64,000 bases of DNA. Source: Branchiostoma belcheri. Lineage: Eukaryota > Chordata > Leptocardii > Amphioxiformes > Branchiostomatidae. Location: contig NW_017804598.1 in NCBI RefSeq assembly GCF_001625305.1, positions 801,342 to 865,341 on the forward strand, given 5' to 3'. Under the pieces are notes generated by a model. That model was not told the DNA's origin. It ran no database searches and saw nothing but the letters and a program-made list of their open reading frames with translations. How positions within the stretch are numbered: position 1 is the first letter of the stretch; every line of letters begins with the position of its first letter. This document shows positions 10,928 through 22,605 of this stretch, piece after piece. The position numbers and the translations under genes are program-made.

Positions 10928-12655
10928 AACGTAACCTTACGGTAGATGACTATATTAAACAAGCACCAACATATTAGATCTTCCTTGAAAACAGGTGTAT
11001 CACCATACATACTTAGGTGTGACAATTAGTTATGAAAATCCTATCTTTAAGCGTAAAGGTTCCATTTTACATTAGAATGAAGAAACATAACTTTTAACTT
11101 TACGCATGTTTTAAGCTGTTCGTAAATATTGATTTTCATGCAGACTATATATAGAGAAATGCCGTCTGCTTTGTCGGAGCAATGACTATAAACATAATTA
11201 GAAAGGGCATTGAAACAAACTTAGCAAATTCACACGAATATTACTTAGGTTACTTACTTAGGAGCTCCCATGTCATCCAAAAAACGAGTCAGCCAGAGCA
11301 GTCTAGTCTGTGGTCAGTCTCTCTACATCCTTCCAGTTCATACTTACTGTTTGCAGGTCCCTCTCCATTGTTTGTCTGTAGTTCATGAATATTTTGCACT
11401 ATAATACATTCTTATACATATACATATGCATACTGTCTTTTGACACCAACTTAAATGTTCTAGATCATTAAAGTTTCCTGGTTGAAACTGCCAGCCATAC
11501 TATACAGTTTTTGCATCAATGTCTTCCCTGTACTAATTCTTATTTAGACTGAAGATTGAGTCTGACTTCTTGTTCGCACAGAATTTATTCAAAAACAAAC
11601 CACACAAAGTCTTACAGGGGTACGATTTCATCCCTTATCAGAGCACCAAGTATAGTTCATGCACCATACAATAACATATTGTTAGTTCATCTCAGTAGTG
11701 GATGGATAGATAAAATAAATGGTAGGTACTCTTAGCATATAAACCAGTCTTGTGGACAACAGTCATGTGAAGTCCAATATCTAGTAAAGTCCAATAAAAC
11801 AATATCTAGGGGCTCCTACCTTTTATTGTTCTTTATTGTCACACAAAACTGTACGTTTCAGGTTTTCTCTATCAAAGAACCGACACTGAAATTTGAGTCA
11901 GAGACCAACCCTAAAAGGGCCAAGTTTCAGGCTATACATGTCTTTTCTCTTGTTACCAAAAATATCACATTAGCAGGCACAACCTTGTGATACGTACAGC
12001 AAAAACATGTCCTTGGCTCTTTTACAAAGTAGTGACAAAAATTTTCCAGCCTTTCGGCCAGCTTCTGAATTCAGCAATTTGTTTGCATGACTTTTAACAA
12101 AAAAGTTTAAGAAAACATGTAGTGGGTAATGTTTGGTACTTGTTACCAACATGGACGCTTAATCTTGATGGCCAAGCAAGACACTGACTAAATAGCAGTA
12201 ATTACAGATAGAAGTGCCACCTGTCAATTTGCAATGATATGGCAGCTTCAAAAGACAGAGCTGGCAGTGTCATAGCTGCCATGAGATAAAATTTACCATG
12301 TTTTAAAACACACCGTACATTTCTATTTTGTCTCACTCATTAAGTAGCATTTCTCACATTGAAGATATGCGTCCATACCCATAGATTACTGTATAAAAAT
12401 ACCTCTTATACATTGCCAATATTCAGCAATTACTTGTCCATTCTTAATATTAGTATTTCCCATTGTTAGAGACAATCCTACAACCCTAACAAAACAACTA
12501 TCTAAAATGTTGAGAAGCAATGTTGGAAACAAACAGTTATACTTAGCAATACTATACACACACCAAATATCACCAGTTTAAATCACAAATAAAAATAACA
12601 TTAAAGTTAAAACACGAAAGTCACAATTCTTCAAATATTGAACGAGCATTACATA
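10928..12655. other. Intergenic DNA between convergent DnaJ and LBR genes
   Basis: AT-rich with no recognisable coding sequence. It may contain the DnaJ 3' untranslated region and, on the other strand, a longer alternative 3' end of LBR (further TTTATT signals near 11820-11832). Confidence 0.5.
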
Positions 12656-12661
12656 TTTATT
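12656..12661 (-). promoter_or_regulatory. Possible polyadenylation signal of LBR
   Basis: AATAAA on the minus strand, about 400 bases after the LBR stop codon. Other signals further on are possible. Confidence 0.45.
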
Positions 12662-13064
12662 TACAGAACATTTTTTTCGAAGATGAGCCTGTTATACGTA
12701 CTTTCCTGTCCCAAAAGTTCCTGAGCAATAATATTTCATAAACCTTTCTTTGGAAAAGTCTTATTAAATTGTTTTGATTCATGAAACCTTTGACCCATAT
12801 TAAGTACAAAATCTCACAAAGACATGATAACAAAAAATCGTTAAATAGCCTTATTATTGGAATGACACAAACGAAGACGTTTAATCTTGAATGAAAGACA
12901 GCGGGAGTGCTGTAGTATTCTCCTAAACTACTGTCAAACAAAAATACTTCAACATCTACAGTCCAACCATATCAAGGCACTTCAGTCTACCACAGATCGG
13001 CTTATATACAGTAGCGTCATAACACAGACATTTTTTTGAAGATAATGAAGTCCATGCGGGCTGT

Positions 13065-13225
13065 TTAGTAGATGTAGGGGAAGATGCGGTACTTGACACG
13101 CTCGCAGTACTTGTCCCAGGCTGCGCCGTACTTCTTCTGGCACACGAGGTGGTCGCGCCTCTCTCGATGGATGAGCAGGATGGTGAAGTAGATGACGTAA
13201 AAGTAGGGGACGATGTGGTTGAAAC
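13065..13225 (-). CDS. LBR: LBR last coding exon
   Basis: Encodes [20 protein letters not shown] and the conserved C-terminal end KYRIFPYIY before the stop. Acceptor is TTTTTTTGTACAG. Confidence 0.95.
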
Positions 13226-16200
13226 CTGTACAAAAAAAAAAGGATTTTGCATTTTTAATCACATCAACAAATACAATCAAGCATATGTATGTACTTTTGA
13301 TTAAAAGTTAGTGCTCTCCACAAAACACAACACCTGTACTGTTGAGAGAAAGGTTCCTGATTGGTCGAGAGCTATGATCACATTAGACAGCCACAAAACA
13401 CAAACCTACCACAGGTCAGACACCAGGCCAGGGCCATGATGAGATCTCCCAGGTAGTTGGGGTGGCGAACCAGGCCCCACCATCCAGACACCAGCAGGCT
13501 CTTGTTGGTCACATTGGTAGGGATGCTCTCCAGGCCTGCACACAAAGGTATATGCACATTTTAGAAGAAAGGGTCAAAATTCTTCTATAACTTCAAAGAC
13601 AATGTTAGAATAGAGTAGTACAGTTATTGTACGGATCTAGAAGTATCTAAAATACAGTAAAACCTGTACTAGTAACCAACTCTGCATAAGACAAGGACCA
13701 CCTGACATTGTGGCCATTTTTTTCGAAGTCCCTTCGATCATTTTTCACATCGACCTGAGTGAGCATCAAACATATAGGGGCCATCTGTCTACTAATAAGA
13801 CCATTTGAGTGGTTGCTAGAGACAGAGTTGACTCTTACATAACAATGAGTCAGTAAATATGATTGCATTAGCCATTCTGAGTAGACATCGAGACTAGGAC
13901 CGCATGGTGATTTTATAGTTAGTTGTTAGAGGGCATTGGGGCCATGCAGCTTCAGCAGGCTAATGTGGGGATGAAATGAGTTAGAAGTGTAGTTGGATGC
14001 AGCATGCAGGGACCTTGCTAAGCATGCTTCCCTTCACCACTGCCAGCTACCAGTTCCTAGGAGAGAAACAAACCTCCTACCATTATTAGAGAGGCTGTAC
14101 AGAGAGCTGATTTCCTGAAGGGTACTATTTCCAGACCTAACAAAACCCACGTCGGGAGAGACCATGTCTTCTTCATCTGAGAAGCTGTCACTGAGAGTGG
14201 TGTCGTTGTGCAAGACAGACGGGGGGTTGGCACACATGCTGCCGAGGGACAGGTTCCCAAGGTCGGACAGGGAGCTCACGTCCGTGAGAGAGTCAGAGGA
14301 CAAGGTCATGGACATATCTCCCAAGATCCTTTGCGGGGAGGTTGTGAAGGAGCTGTTGTTATCTGTTGGTGAGTCAAACCCAGAGGCAGACACTAGATGA
14401 GAAGTGAAGTGGGTTAGTAGGCATACACAGCTCTAACCTCCCTCTGCAGAACAAGAATTAACACATTCTCTCAAGCAGATAGCTAATATAGACAAAACAT
14501 GTACTATCCCAATTACAATAACAGCAAGCTTCATCATTCTAAAACTAACAGTACCCAGATACAACATACACTTTTTGTATTTGGAGTGAAATAGGATCAA
14601 GTGCAGCGTTTCAAACAAAGGACTATTGTGCTTTTACTTACGCTGAAGTTTGGGGTCATAGGGGTTTCGTCTGAAGGCGTTCTTCTGAGAGTTGGATGCT
14701 CTGAAGATCCAGAATCCAAGCACTACAAAAATCAAAGACAGAGGCTGAATCAGTATTGAAAAATTTCATCAACTACTGGTGAAGACTGAGACATTACTAT
14801 CATGAAATTGTTCCACAATTTGCTTCATTATAAAACATTGTAGTCAACAATCATAATTACTTGGATTACAACTACAAGTACATACTCCCTATGAATATTT
14901 TTCTGGCCAGTGATCATAAGGAGGCGAGTAGCAAATCGGATGGCACAGGGGCTGTGTACAATTGTTAACAGAGGCTACAACTGGATTAAAGTAGGAAAAT
15001 AATTCACCCAAGAATTTAAACTAATTAAAACATGAATCATGTAGGAAACCTACTGTTGAGGAGCACGATGAGAGCAGCCTGCACGTTGGTGAGGTCGTGT
15101 TCGGGGTGGTCGACCAGGTAGCGGGCCTGCAGGGAGTAGGTGAAGGGCACCCAGGCAAGGTCACCGAACGCCAGCATGAACCCAAACCCTTCAGTTGTGA
15201 TGTCACTGGTCGTCAAAATGGCATCCTGTGGTGTGAACATACAAACAACGATTGGTGTCAATATTCAATTACTCACATTGAAGGATTGTAGAGCATTAAC
15301 ATTATGAAATAATCATAAAAAAATACAAACATTTCAAGTGTCATTGCAGGACATAACGGTCAGAATGGCTGGGTCAGAACCAAGAGCTCCCAGGTTCAAA
15401 CCCCCGACATGCACGATGTTGTGCCCTTGGGTACGGCACTTCCTCACTGTACAGCAGAATGACACACACTAGGTTTCTCAGCTAATCCACTCTCTAAGGG
15501 GTGTGCTAACACTAGTACTGATGAGGACACACAAGGACATTTGGAAAGAAATTCTTCTACAAACATTGAAAAACATTTGTTTTACAAGGCTTACTCTCAC
15601 AGTTTAGACAAGCACAAAAAAAACTCACCTCAAACCAAAGAGCGTCTGCCACGTACAGGGCCTGGAACAGCGTGACACAGGTCAGCGCGGTGGACAGCTG
15701 GCCGTGATCTACACAGTACTTCCCACACAGGCACAGGTTGATGATCACCTGCAGTAGACAGAAGAGAGGTTGAAATTCGCAGGCTGACATTCAGATGTTA
15801 TTCATTTGATACATGATTGGTTACTATTTGATACATGAAAATTCTATTGCACAAAGATAGTAAAATCCTTTAATATATGGGTTTATGGGACACAACTTTT
15901 TGCCTCAAAAACTGTCCAAGTTTGGCTTACCCATCCAATGAGTCCAGGCCTGAGTTCACAGAAGTACTTCAGGTCGAAGCTGCCGATGCGAGGATTCAGC
16001 TCATGACCGATGAAGAAGTCATAGATCACATTACCTGAAATGATGAGGTGACAGAATGTGGTCAAAATCATGATGATATGGTGACAGAAAATACTAAACC
16101 ATACCTTATACTGTTATCTGATTAAAAGTTAATCAAGCACAGAGATTGCAAATCAGTAATATTTAGTGCTTGAATAACGATCTCTATAACCATTATTGAT

Positions 16201-19200
16201 ACAATGACATAAAGAAGAGATGAATAGACCATATAACTCTTCTGAAGGATATCCAATATACTCTATGTACCTCAACCTCAATGTGGTGAATGCACAAGAC
16301 AGAGGCAAACGGTAGGCTGCCATCAAGCCTCAGCATCCGCGTACAAAGCATGTCTATACCCTGATAGACTAGGAATAACAGACTATAAACCTGAAGTGTT
16401 TGAGAATATCTGTACCCACCTGAGTTGCCCACAGGGGACAGGGCTGCCTTGGGAGCCCTCCTGGCCTTGATGTACAGAAGCACACTCATGATGAAGGAGA
16501 AGGCAATGGCTGTGCTGGCCNNNNNNNNNNNNNNNNNNNNNNNNNNNNNNNNNNNNNNNNNNNNNNNNNNNNNNNNNNNNNNNNNNNNNNNNNNNNNNNN
16601 NNNNNNNNNNNNNNNNNNNNNNNNNNNNNNNNNNNNNNNNNNNNNNNNNNNNNNNNNNNNNNNNNNNNNNNNNNNNNNNNNNNNNNNNNNNNNNNNNNNN
16701 NNNNNNNNNNNNNNNNNNNNNNNNNNNNNNNNNNNNNNNNNNNNNNNNNNNNNNNNNNNNNNNNNNNNNNNNGGAAAACATTCGGAAAAATGAGTGAATG
16801 CGACTGCCTTGTTGTACAGTTTTATTATTTTCTACCTGATCCAAACACTCAACCAGTTTAAAAATAGTGTCTTGTTAGCTAGTGAAAATCCATAATCTTA
16901 TGACCCACCATTGATTCTGTACTTCAGCATCCGTCCATCCCTCAGGGGCACACCGTCAGCTAACTGTGGAAAGGAAAAAAGGTTGGAATCACTTTTGCTT
17001 GTTGTCTTTATCATGATTTTGTCTCGATCTCAAATATGCTACCATATGTTGAAGTGCATAAAATAAAAATGACTAATTTCTTGTAGTGGCATGTGAGTAA
17101 GATCGCAAGAGGTGTGATTTCTCAATCTCAGCAGAGAATCTGATTGGCTGTAGAGTTACTAAGGCCACACTGACTTGACTTATGTATGCATAAGTTTTCT
17201 TCCGATTCGCCCCCCACCCCCACCAAAATGTTTCTTTGGTCAAAAGGAAAAGAAGATGCCAGAGGAAGGGAAGCAGGGCTCGAATTGACACTTGCACCAT
17301 CAACTCTTTTTGCTCAACTTTTTATTCCTCACATGCTCATATCAGTTTAGGGGTGCTGAGGGGATGTTATGATCACATACAATAAAATCAGTATGGCTTA
17401 AAGCAAAAGCTAAATCTAGGTTGTGCAAACTCACCCGTCCGATGGGAAGCATGTAGATCAGAGCCTGGAAGAGGAACCAGCCCAGGAACACCAGCGCAGC
17501 GTTTGTGCTGAAGTAGGCATCCAGCGTCTTGGGGAGGTGTGGCACGAACACCAGGTCACAGTGGGCCTTGTTACACACGCCGTACAGGTACAGCACCGTG
17601 GCTGGCAGGAGGAACGTCATGAGGAACGTACCGACGGGACCGCCAAACTCGCGCTCGTTGGTCTTAGGTACAGGACCAGGCTTTATGTCCAGGCCAGGGA
17701 CCAGTTCCTTGTTGGTGCTGGAGCGAGTGGCATACCTGTGGACTACTTCACTCTTCTGTTCAACAACCTGGGGAGGGTAAAGTACAGGAAACTTCACATG
17801 TTACCTTCCATACCACATCTGAATGCACACGAGACATTGTGTAGACTATGACCTTTCTGTGGGCAGACTTTAGACTCTACCAGAACTCTGCGCTGACTGA
17901 AACAACAGTAGACTTTGGCCAAGTAGGGATTTCTGGCTTTCTTTGCAATGTCTGGATGCAAAATGTGAAAATATATTGACAGAATTAGAAGAGGTAAGTG
18001 TGGGAAACACCTTCTAGATAATTTACACAAGAACCTTTACCTTTTTGACCTCCATCTTGGTAATCTTGGCAGGGGTGGATGTTGCCTTGGGTTCAGGAGA
18101 AGATTTGGCCTTAGGCTCCGGGCTAGACTTCTCCTTAGCCTCAGGCGTGATTTTGACTGCTGGTGAGGACTTGGCCTTCTCAGGAGATGCCTTACGTCCT
18201 CGCGGGGTCCTGGATGAGTTGGCCTTGGCGACTTTTGGGGTCTTTATTGCAGGGCTTTTTGACCGTCTCCTGGGGGTTCGTCCCGGCGAGCGTCCTCGTG
18301 ACCTTGACCGTGAGCGTCGACGAGAGGGACTTTTGGAACCTGACCTGCTGAAGTAGGATTCCGACTAAAAGAAACAAGAAAAGACCATATAAAATCACCA
18401 TCCATGACTGTTTTCAGCAGCATATAACTGTGATCACATAACAGACAGAACAATTACTAGCAAATCAAGGAGTGAATATTTGTATGTTTGGAGCTAAACG
18501 TGGACAAGATTCAAAGTACCCCGAAGGACAAATAGACATGACTACATCAGTGAAGCATATGGGCATTAATTACCATTAAATATTCCACATTGTCCTTATA
18601 TTAGTATTAATCTTATCAATCAAATTAAAATGGTATTTACTTGCGGTAGCGACATGGAAATAATATAAAGGAGTTACCTTCGTAAGACAAATTTTCCTAC
18701 ACCTTAGTTGCAGTAAAAAAGAATATGACCTGAACACTTAATACTATCCTGCAGTACACGTGTAGTTAGAACTGAGGCATCACGTCATGTAAGTAACACA
18801 TCACACCACTGTCTGTGGACAAGGATCATACCATTTCACAATGGGGTTGTTTCACAAGATTTATAAATTTGTTTTGTCCTTCTCTTTGTCATTATTGATA
18901 AGGAAGTAATACTTTGTTAGAATGGCAACTTTCACTTGTCATATCACTTGTTCTTTAAGAAATCTACTCTTGTCAATTTGGTATTGAAGTCCTCTGATAA
19001 ATAGCTCCCCTCCCAAAGATTTGTATGCTGGTCTTTATTTACAGTGGACCAAAGGGCAAAGTCCTTGGATTGTGCCACTTACTAGTACATGTACCGGTAT
19101 TTTCCATACCAGGACAATGACTGGTTTAGTGGTTACACAATCATTGATAGAAACTACTGAATTAGCAAAAGTCATATTTGTTTTACCAGCTGTCTTATAA

Positions 19201-20148
19201 TCATTCAATTGAAGGGAACACCAAATTGTTTCTGCCTCATTTGGTCAGCAATGAACCATAAAATGTTTCTGATGTTTATTAGACCTAATGAGCAGATGCC
19301 AATGGGTTAAATTACCCCCTTTTGTGATTAGATACAGCCTTTACCAGTATGGTTTGCCATAATGATGATCCGGACAAGCTAAATCAACACTTCCACCAAG
19401 TAAAAATAATTTGATTGTACTACCACTGGGAGCCATGTCATGCTAGTGTTCCACTTACTCATTGTTTTGAAAGACATAATCCCAAATATGTCAACACGCA
19501 GGGCGAGTTAGGTTTAAAAATTAATGCATTTTGACATGTGTCTATGTCTAAAAGTTAAACACTGGATACTAAGGTGAATGCATTTACTTTCGCAGTGGAT
19601 TTTATTTTGAGGTACGAAGGAAAAGGAGGTTTTTGCTGTGTCTGAAGTTCATGGTTGATACAATTCTGTACAATGGAAATACAAAATACATGATCGTCGT
19701 ATCGTGATTTTGACACCAGGTTAGCTTTTTAGAATAACTAAATACATTGTATTATTTTTTCAGTCTTTGGACTGTGTGACTATAAATCTTATCTCTATCA
19801 CAATCAACACGTACCCTTTTACAAGCACCATAAATTTTAAAAATCAGATCAAAGAACCAACAAACTACTGTAAATTGAGGTGTTTGCCGTGTTTGTGGCT
19901 GAAACAACATTCAATGCAAGACAGAGCAGATGTTCAAAGAACCTCAAAACATGAAGCCACCCACAAATTTCCCGATCTACGGTACTCACCAACACATGGT
20001 GGGCATCGACCTCCTCCTCTGTGCCCTCCTCAAACCTGACCATGTACCTGTCCCCGTCCAGAGTCTTCAGCACCTTGGCGTGGAACCACAGGTGGCTGCC
20101 TGGCCACTTGGCCATGACAGTCTGGCCTGCATCGTGACGTCGGGACAT
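13065..20148 (-). CDS. LBR: Lamin B receptor: Tudor, RS-rich linker, sterol C14-reductase membrane domain
   Basis: Inner nuclear membrane protein that tethers lamina and chromatin and, in vertebrates, reduces the sterol C14 double bond. CDS exons in order: 20148-19990, 18364-18041, 17767-17435, 16963-16909, [gap], 16520-16420, 16034-15931, 15748-15629, 15225-15054, 14722-14642, optional 14392-14081, 13535-13410, 13225-13065. All visible junctions are GT/AG and in phase. Domains: Tudor (1-53), SR/RS-rich region (54-161), then several membrane segments. Both ERG4/ERG24 signatures are present: [16 protein letters not shown] and [14 protein letters not shown]. The end KYRIFPYIY is typical of the family. 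Visible codons without the optional exon give about 578 residues; the gap should hide about 35 more, matching vertebrate LBR (about 615). Tudor and RS parts separate it from TM7SF2. Reductase activity seems likely because the signatures are intact. Confidence 0.95.
13410..13535 (-). CDS. LBR: LBR exon with the second sterol-reductase signature
   Basis: 42 codons' worth of bases, phase 1 at both ends. Holds [17 protein letters not shown], the segment that in the family binds NADPH and sterol. Confidence 0.95.
14081..14392 (-). CDS. LBR: LBR candidate cassette exon, Ser/Asp-rich, 104 codons
   Basis: 312 bases between TAG and GTAGGAGG splice sites, open throughout and in the same phase as the flanking introns, so it can be included or skipped without a shift. 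The product is rich in Ser, Asp, Thr and Asn (for example [19 protein letters not shown]) with no membrane segment. Skipping it joins DPKLQ to RLESIPTN, which matches ordinary LBR. It is predicted from splice sites and phase only. Confidence 0.55.
14642..14722 (-). CDS. LBR: LBR exon, loop before the second reductase signature
   Basis: 81 bases, phase 1 at both ends; encodes [20 protein letters not shown] followed by YDPKLQ, a conserved LBR/ERG24 segment. Confidence 0.92.
15054..15225 (-). CDS. LBR: LBR exon, conserved membrane core
   Basis: 172 bases starting in phase 0. Encodes [18 protein letters not shown] and [18 protein letters not shown], the most conserved part of sterol reductases. 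Confidence 0.95.
15360..15500 (+). repeat. SINE fragment in an LBR intron
   Basis: Contains a B-box-like AGGTTCAAACCCC followed by GTTGTGCCCTTGGG and TCCTCACT blocks shared with the longer SINE at 48465-48665. The tRNA-like head is degraded. Confidence 0.55.
15629..15748 (-). CDS. LBR: LBR exon, membrane segments
   Basis: 40 codons, phase 0 at both ends, encoding [13 protein letters not shown], a hallmark of LBR and sterol C14-reductases. Confidence 0.93.
15931..16034 (-). CDS. LBR: LBR exon with the first sterol-reductase signature
   Basis: 104 bases. Holds [16 protein letters not shown] and [13 protein letters not shown]. Confidence 0.95.
16420..16520 (-). CDS. LBR: LBR exon, cut by the assembly gap
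   Basis: Visible part encodes a membrane helix and [17 protein letters not shown], ending in phase 1 at the donor. Its 5' end is inside the gap. Confidence 0.88.
16521..16772. other. Assembly gap (252 N) hiding part of LBR
   Basis: Unknown bases. The flanking phases and vertebrate LBR length suggest that about 35 codons are missing, in one exon or more. Confidence 0.95.
16909..16963 (-). CDS. LBR: LBR short exon
   Basis: 55 bases encoding [18 protein letters not shown] plus one base of the next codon; the DGR..KYRING motif is conserved in the family. Confidence 0.92.
17163..17398. mobile_element. Harbinger-type MITE, TAA target duplication
   Basis: Left end GGCCACACTGACTTGACTTA and a right end that is its inexact inverse (TAAAATCAGTATGGCT), flanked by TAA on both sides. 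Same family as 30459-30862, internally deleted. It lies in an LBR intron, close to the exon at 17435. Confidence 0.65.
17435..17767 (-). CDS. LBR: LBR exon: nucleoplasmic linker end and first membrane helices
   Basis: 111 codons, phase 0 at both ends. Contains a polar segment, [20 protein letters not shown] (first helix) and the second helix ending LPIGR. Confidence 0.94.
18041..18364 (-). CDS. LBR: LBR exon: RS-rich domain
   Basis: 108 codons, phase 0 at both ends. Encodes [16 protein letters not shown], the kind of site phosphorylated by SRPK kinases in vertebrate LBR, then [15 protein letters not shown] repeats rich in Ser-Pro and Lys. It has no internal ATG near its start, so an ATG-to-stop scan misses it on this strand. 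Confidence 0.9.
18365..19989 (-). other. LBR intron 1 within the CDS
   Basis: AT-rich, no coding sequence seen, no clear transposon ends. Confidence 0.6.
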
Positions 20149-20165
20149 GGCGATATCCTTCCCTC
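19990..20165 (-). CDS. LBR: LBR first coding exon: Tudor domain
   Basis: Exon begins after an acceptor (TTGACAG) at 20165; 17 bases of 5' untranslated sequence precede the ATG at 20148. Encodes the Tudor fold ([17 protein letters not shown], then [15 protein letters not shown]), which in vertebrates contacts histone H4. The acceptor implies at least one upstream non-coding exon. Confidence 0.92.
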
Positions 20166-20646
20166 CTGTCAACAAAGCAAATGTAGATTTGGTGTTTTAT
20201 TGAAGCAGTGTGTTTCCAGGCTGTACAAAGCCAAAATTAGAAGACTTAATAACATTTTAAGACTTAGTCTGACTTGTGCTATGGTCACATTTCCAAACAC
20301 TGTTGTGTTCAGTTGTCTATTCATACTTTTTGTTCGGAGCATCCACTGCCTGCCTGACCTTAGAATTACTGGCTACTGGTAGGTAAAATCAAAGTTTTAC
20401 TCCTCTACCGCACATACATGTACTAAGTAGATGTAGTCTGGACTCTGGAAATTATCCATCCTATTCTACTTCCAGATCCAATTTGCTCATGTGGTCACTT
20501 TCACACAAAATAATCTTGCCACTGTTTCTATTTAATAACTGCAGTATAATCAAACAGAAACATAACGAGGGTCAAACTACTAGTTTCAAACCCAATGACC
20601 AAAGGAATGTTACAATCTTCCTTCCTAACATCTGCTCATGGGTATT

Positions 20647-20660
20647 GTTACCATGGCAAC
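20647..20660. promoter_or_regulatory. Palindromic X-box-like site
   Basis: GTTACCATGGCAAC fits the RFX X-box consensus on both halves with a two-base spacer. It is in the LBR 5' region. Function is not shown by sequence alone. Confidence 0.35.
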
Positions 20661-21711
20661 AGGGTACAGTATTCAGGTCAATCTGGTTTCAATTTCCAGA
20701 GTGCTGCTGGGCACTAGGCCCACTGATAGACAATCCATCTGATTTCTCAACTGAATGAACACATTGTCCAGACATACCACACAACACGCCCACTTCTGAC
20801 AGACTATAACATAAGTTGGCTGTAACTTGTAATGTAAGTGTAAGTTTATAAACACAAATTTCCCAAAAGTCAAAAATTACTAGTATCTATTTTTCAGGAT
20901 GGGTGGGAAGGCTGGCATTCAGTAGCTGGTAGGTCAGAGTCATAAATCAATTACTGTTACTTAGTGTATGTCTCTTTTACATCAACAACACATAAACCTG
21001 CAATTTTGTGTTTCTCTAAATTAAATAAGTGGTGCAATGAAGTTAATAATGATCTCCAACTCCGATTTCTTCTAGGACAAGCCAAGTGATTACAGTTGAC
21101 CAGTTGGCCCAGGTTGACTGGTTACGGACTGATAAACTTTAGGATTTATAGCAAAACTCGGTGCTCGCAAGGCAACTTTATGGAAAGCCTTAGGCGTGCA
21201 ATTATTAAGCAGCCTGAAAAATTCCATCCCCGTTTGTGGACATTCCAGTGGGTTGTTACTAGTATTCAGGACAAACAGGATTTGACAAGCCATGGCGCTA
21301 TATATGTGTCTACTACTTTACTCTTGGTAGTCCCACGATACGACAAAAGACAAGACAAGATGTCCTGTGTTGTCTTGTATTTGCTCTACATTGTGCGATA
21401 GATCAGCCTTTTGTATTTGCCCGCCTCGACAACGTACACAACCTCACGCTTCTTGCAAGACGTTTTCAAACAACAAAGACACGCTAAGTGCAGTTACAAA
21501 GTACACAAAAGTAAACGTCCCAGTATGTTTCTCATGGTGGCCACCAAAACTTACATACTGTACTTGGAATCACAATTGAACACAAAATCATAATTTTGTT
21601 TTTCCTTCTTTTTCATTCAAAATGGTGAGAATTTACCAGTGGGAAAGTCAGAAGAAAAGGAAGGGATCTTGTTACAGACTGTCAGTCCAGCCGACCTCGT
21701 CCAGGCCAGGG

Positions 21712-21874
21712 TACTCTCCAAGCAGAGGTTGGTGGGGGAAGATCGTCACCGTTTTATATATGCCTCGTTTTTTTTTTTGTCGCCCCCCACCCAACGGGTG
21801 GGGGGCGACAAAAAAAAACGAGGCATATATAAAACGGTGACGATCTTCCCCCACCAACCTCTGCTTGGAGAGTA
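21712..21874. mobile_element. Near-perfect 79-bp-arm hairpin (fold-back element)
   Basis: The two arms (21712-21792 and 21796-21874) are exact inverse copies except for two extra T in one homopolymer, with a three-base loop. The termini read CTCTCCAAGCAGAGGTTGG. Similar CTCCAAGCAGA ends occur at 8808 and in the hairpin at 22493. Confidence 0.85.
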
Positions 21875-22285
21875 GCCAGGGTACAAGGACACGATGTAGT
21901 ACTAGTACTAGTACCGGGGACGCTACACACCTGACAAGTTTACCGAGCAAACAAATTGGACTATTCGTAGAATAACAGATTATTCGTGACATGTGGTGTT
22001 ATCTGCAAACACCACAGAACTTCCGGTAACCACGATCGGACATACGGAAGGAAACGTGTGGCATGTGGCTTTTTTTCTGGCCAAATGTGTTGTTTGCAAT
22101 TTTTATCATGGCGTGGTTGCCCACATCGATCACTTTCATAGGCAACAAGCTGTTATAAAATGGATCAGTATGCAAAGTATTGAATGTAGCGGATCCAGTT
22201 ATGAACATAATGAGGTCAAGATACAACTTACCTTGGAAACTGCAGAAAAATCCGACTTTTACACAGCAGAGATCTGCGAACCTAC

Positions 22286-22395
22286 CAAATTTACGCTTTG
22301 TCCTTTAGCGTAACGACTTCTTCGCGGGCGATGGGCGGGAAGCGCTCTAATTGGTCGAACGATAATTTCGTCAAAATACTGATCGCTGATTGGCT
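22286..22395 (-). promoter_or_regulatory. Probable LBR promoter and non-coding first exon
   Basis: Read on the minus strand: CCAAT box in GCCAATCAG (plus 22389-22393), a second CCAAT (22350-22354), then a GC/E2F-like block TTCCCGCCCATCGCCCGC (22324-22341), followed about 50 bases later by a donor GTAGGT at 22285. The layout suits a TATA-less, cell-cycle type promoter; the exon start is a guess. Confidence 0.45.
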
Positions 22396-22492
22396 ATATA
22401 ACCGATTTGAACTTATGACTTCTAGTTGGGCTAGACCATTGAAGACGAAGGGGGTATTTACAACTAAGTACGGTGGGTACATGCACTGTAAT

Positions 22493-22605
22493 CTCCAAGC
22501 AGATCTTTTGGTGGACGCAAAGGCAGAATCATATATCCATTAGCCAGACAGTTACCATTTTGACACCAATCATGTCTTTCCAGCCACCAAAAGATCTGCT
22601 TGGAG
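22493..22605. mobile_element. Fold-back element with perfect 22-bp inverted ends
   Basis: CTCCAAGCAGATCTTTTGGT GG at 22493-22514 is exactly inverted at 22584-22605, around a 69-base spacer. Shares CTCCAAGCAGA termini with the hairpin at 21712. Confidence 0.75.
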
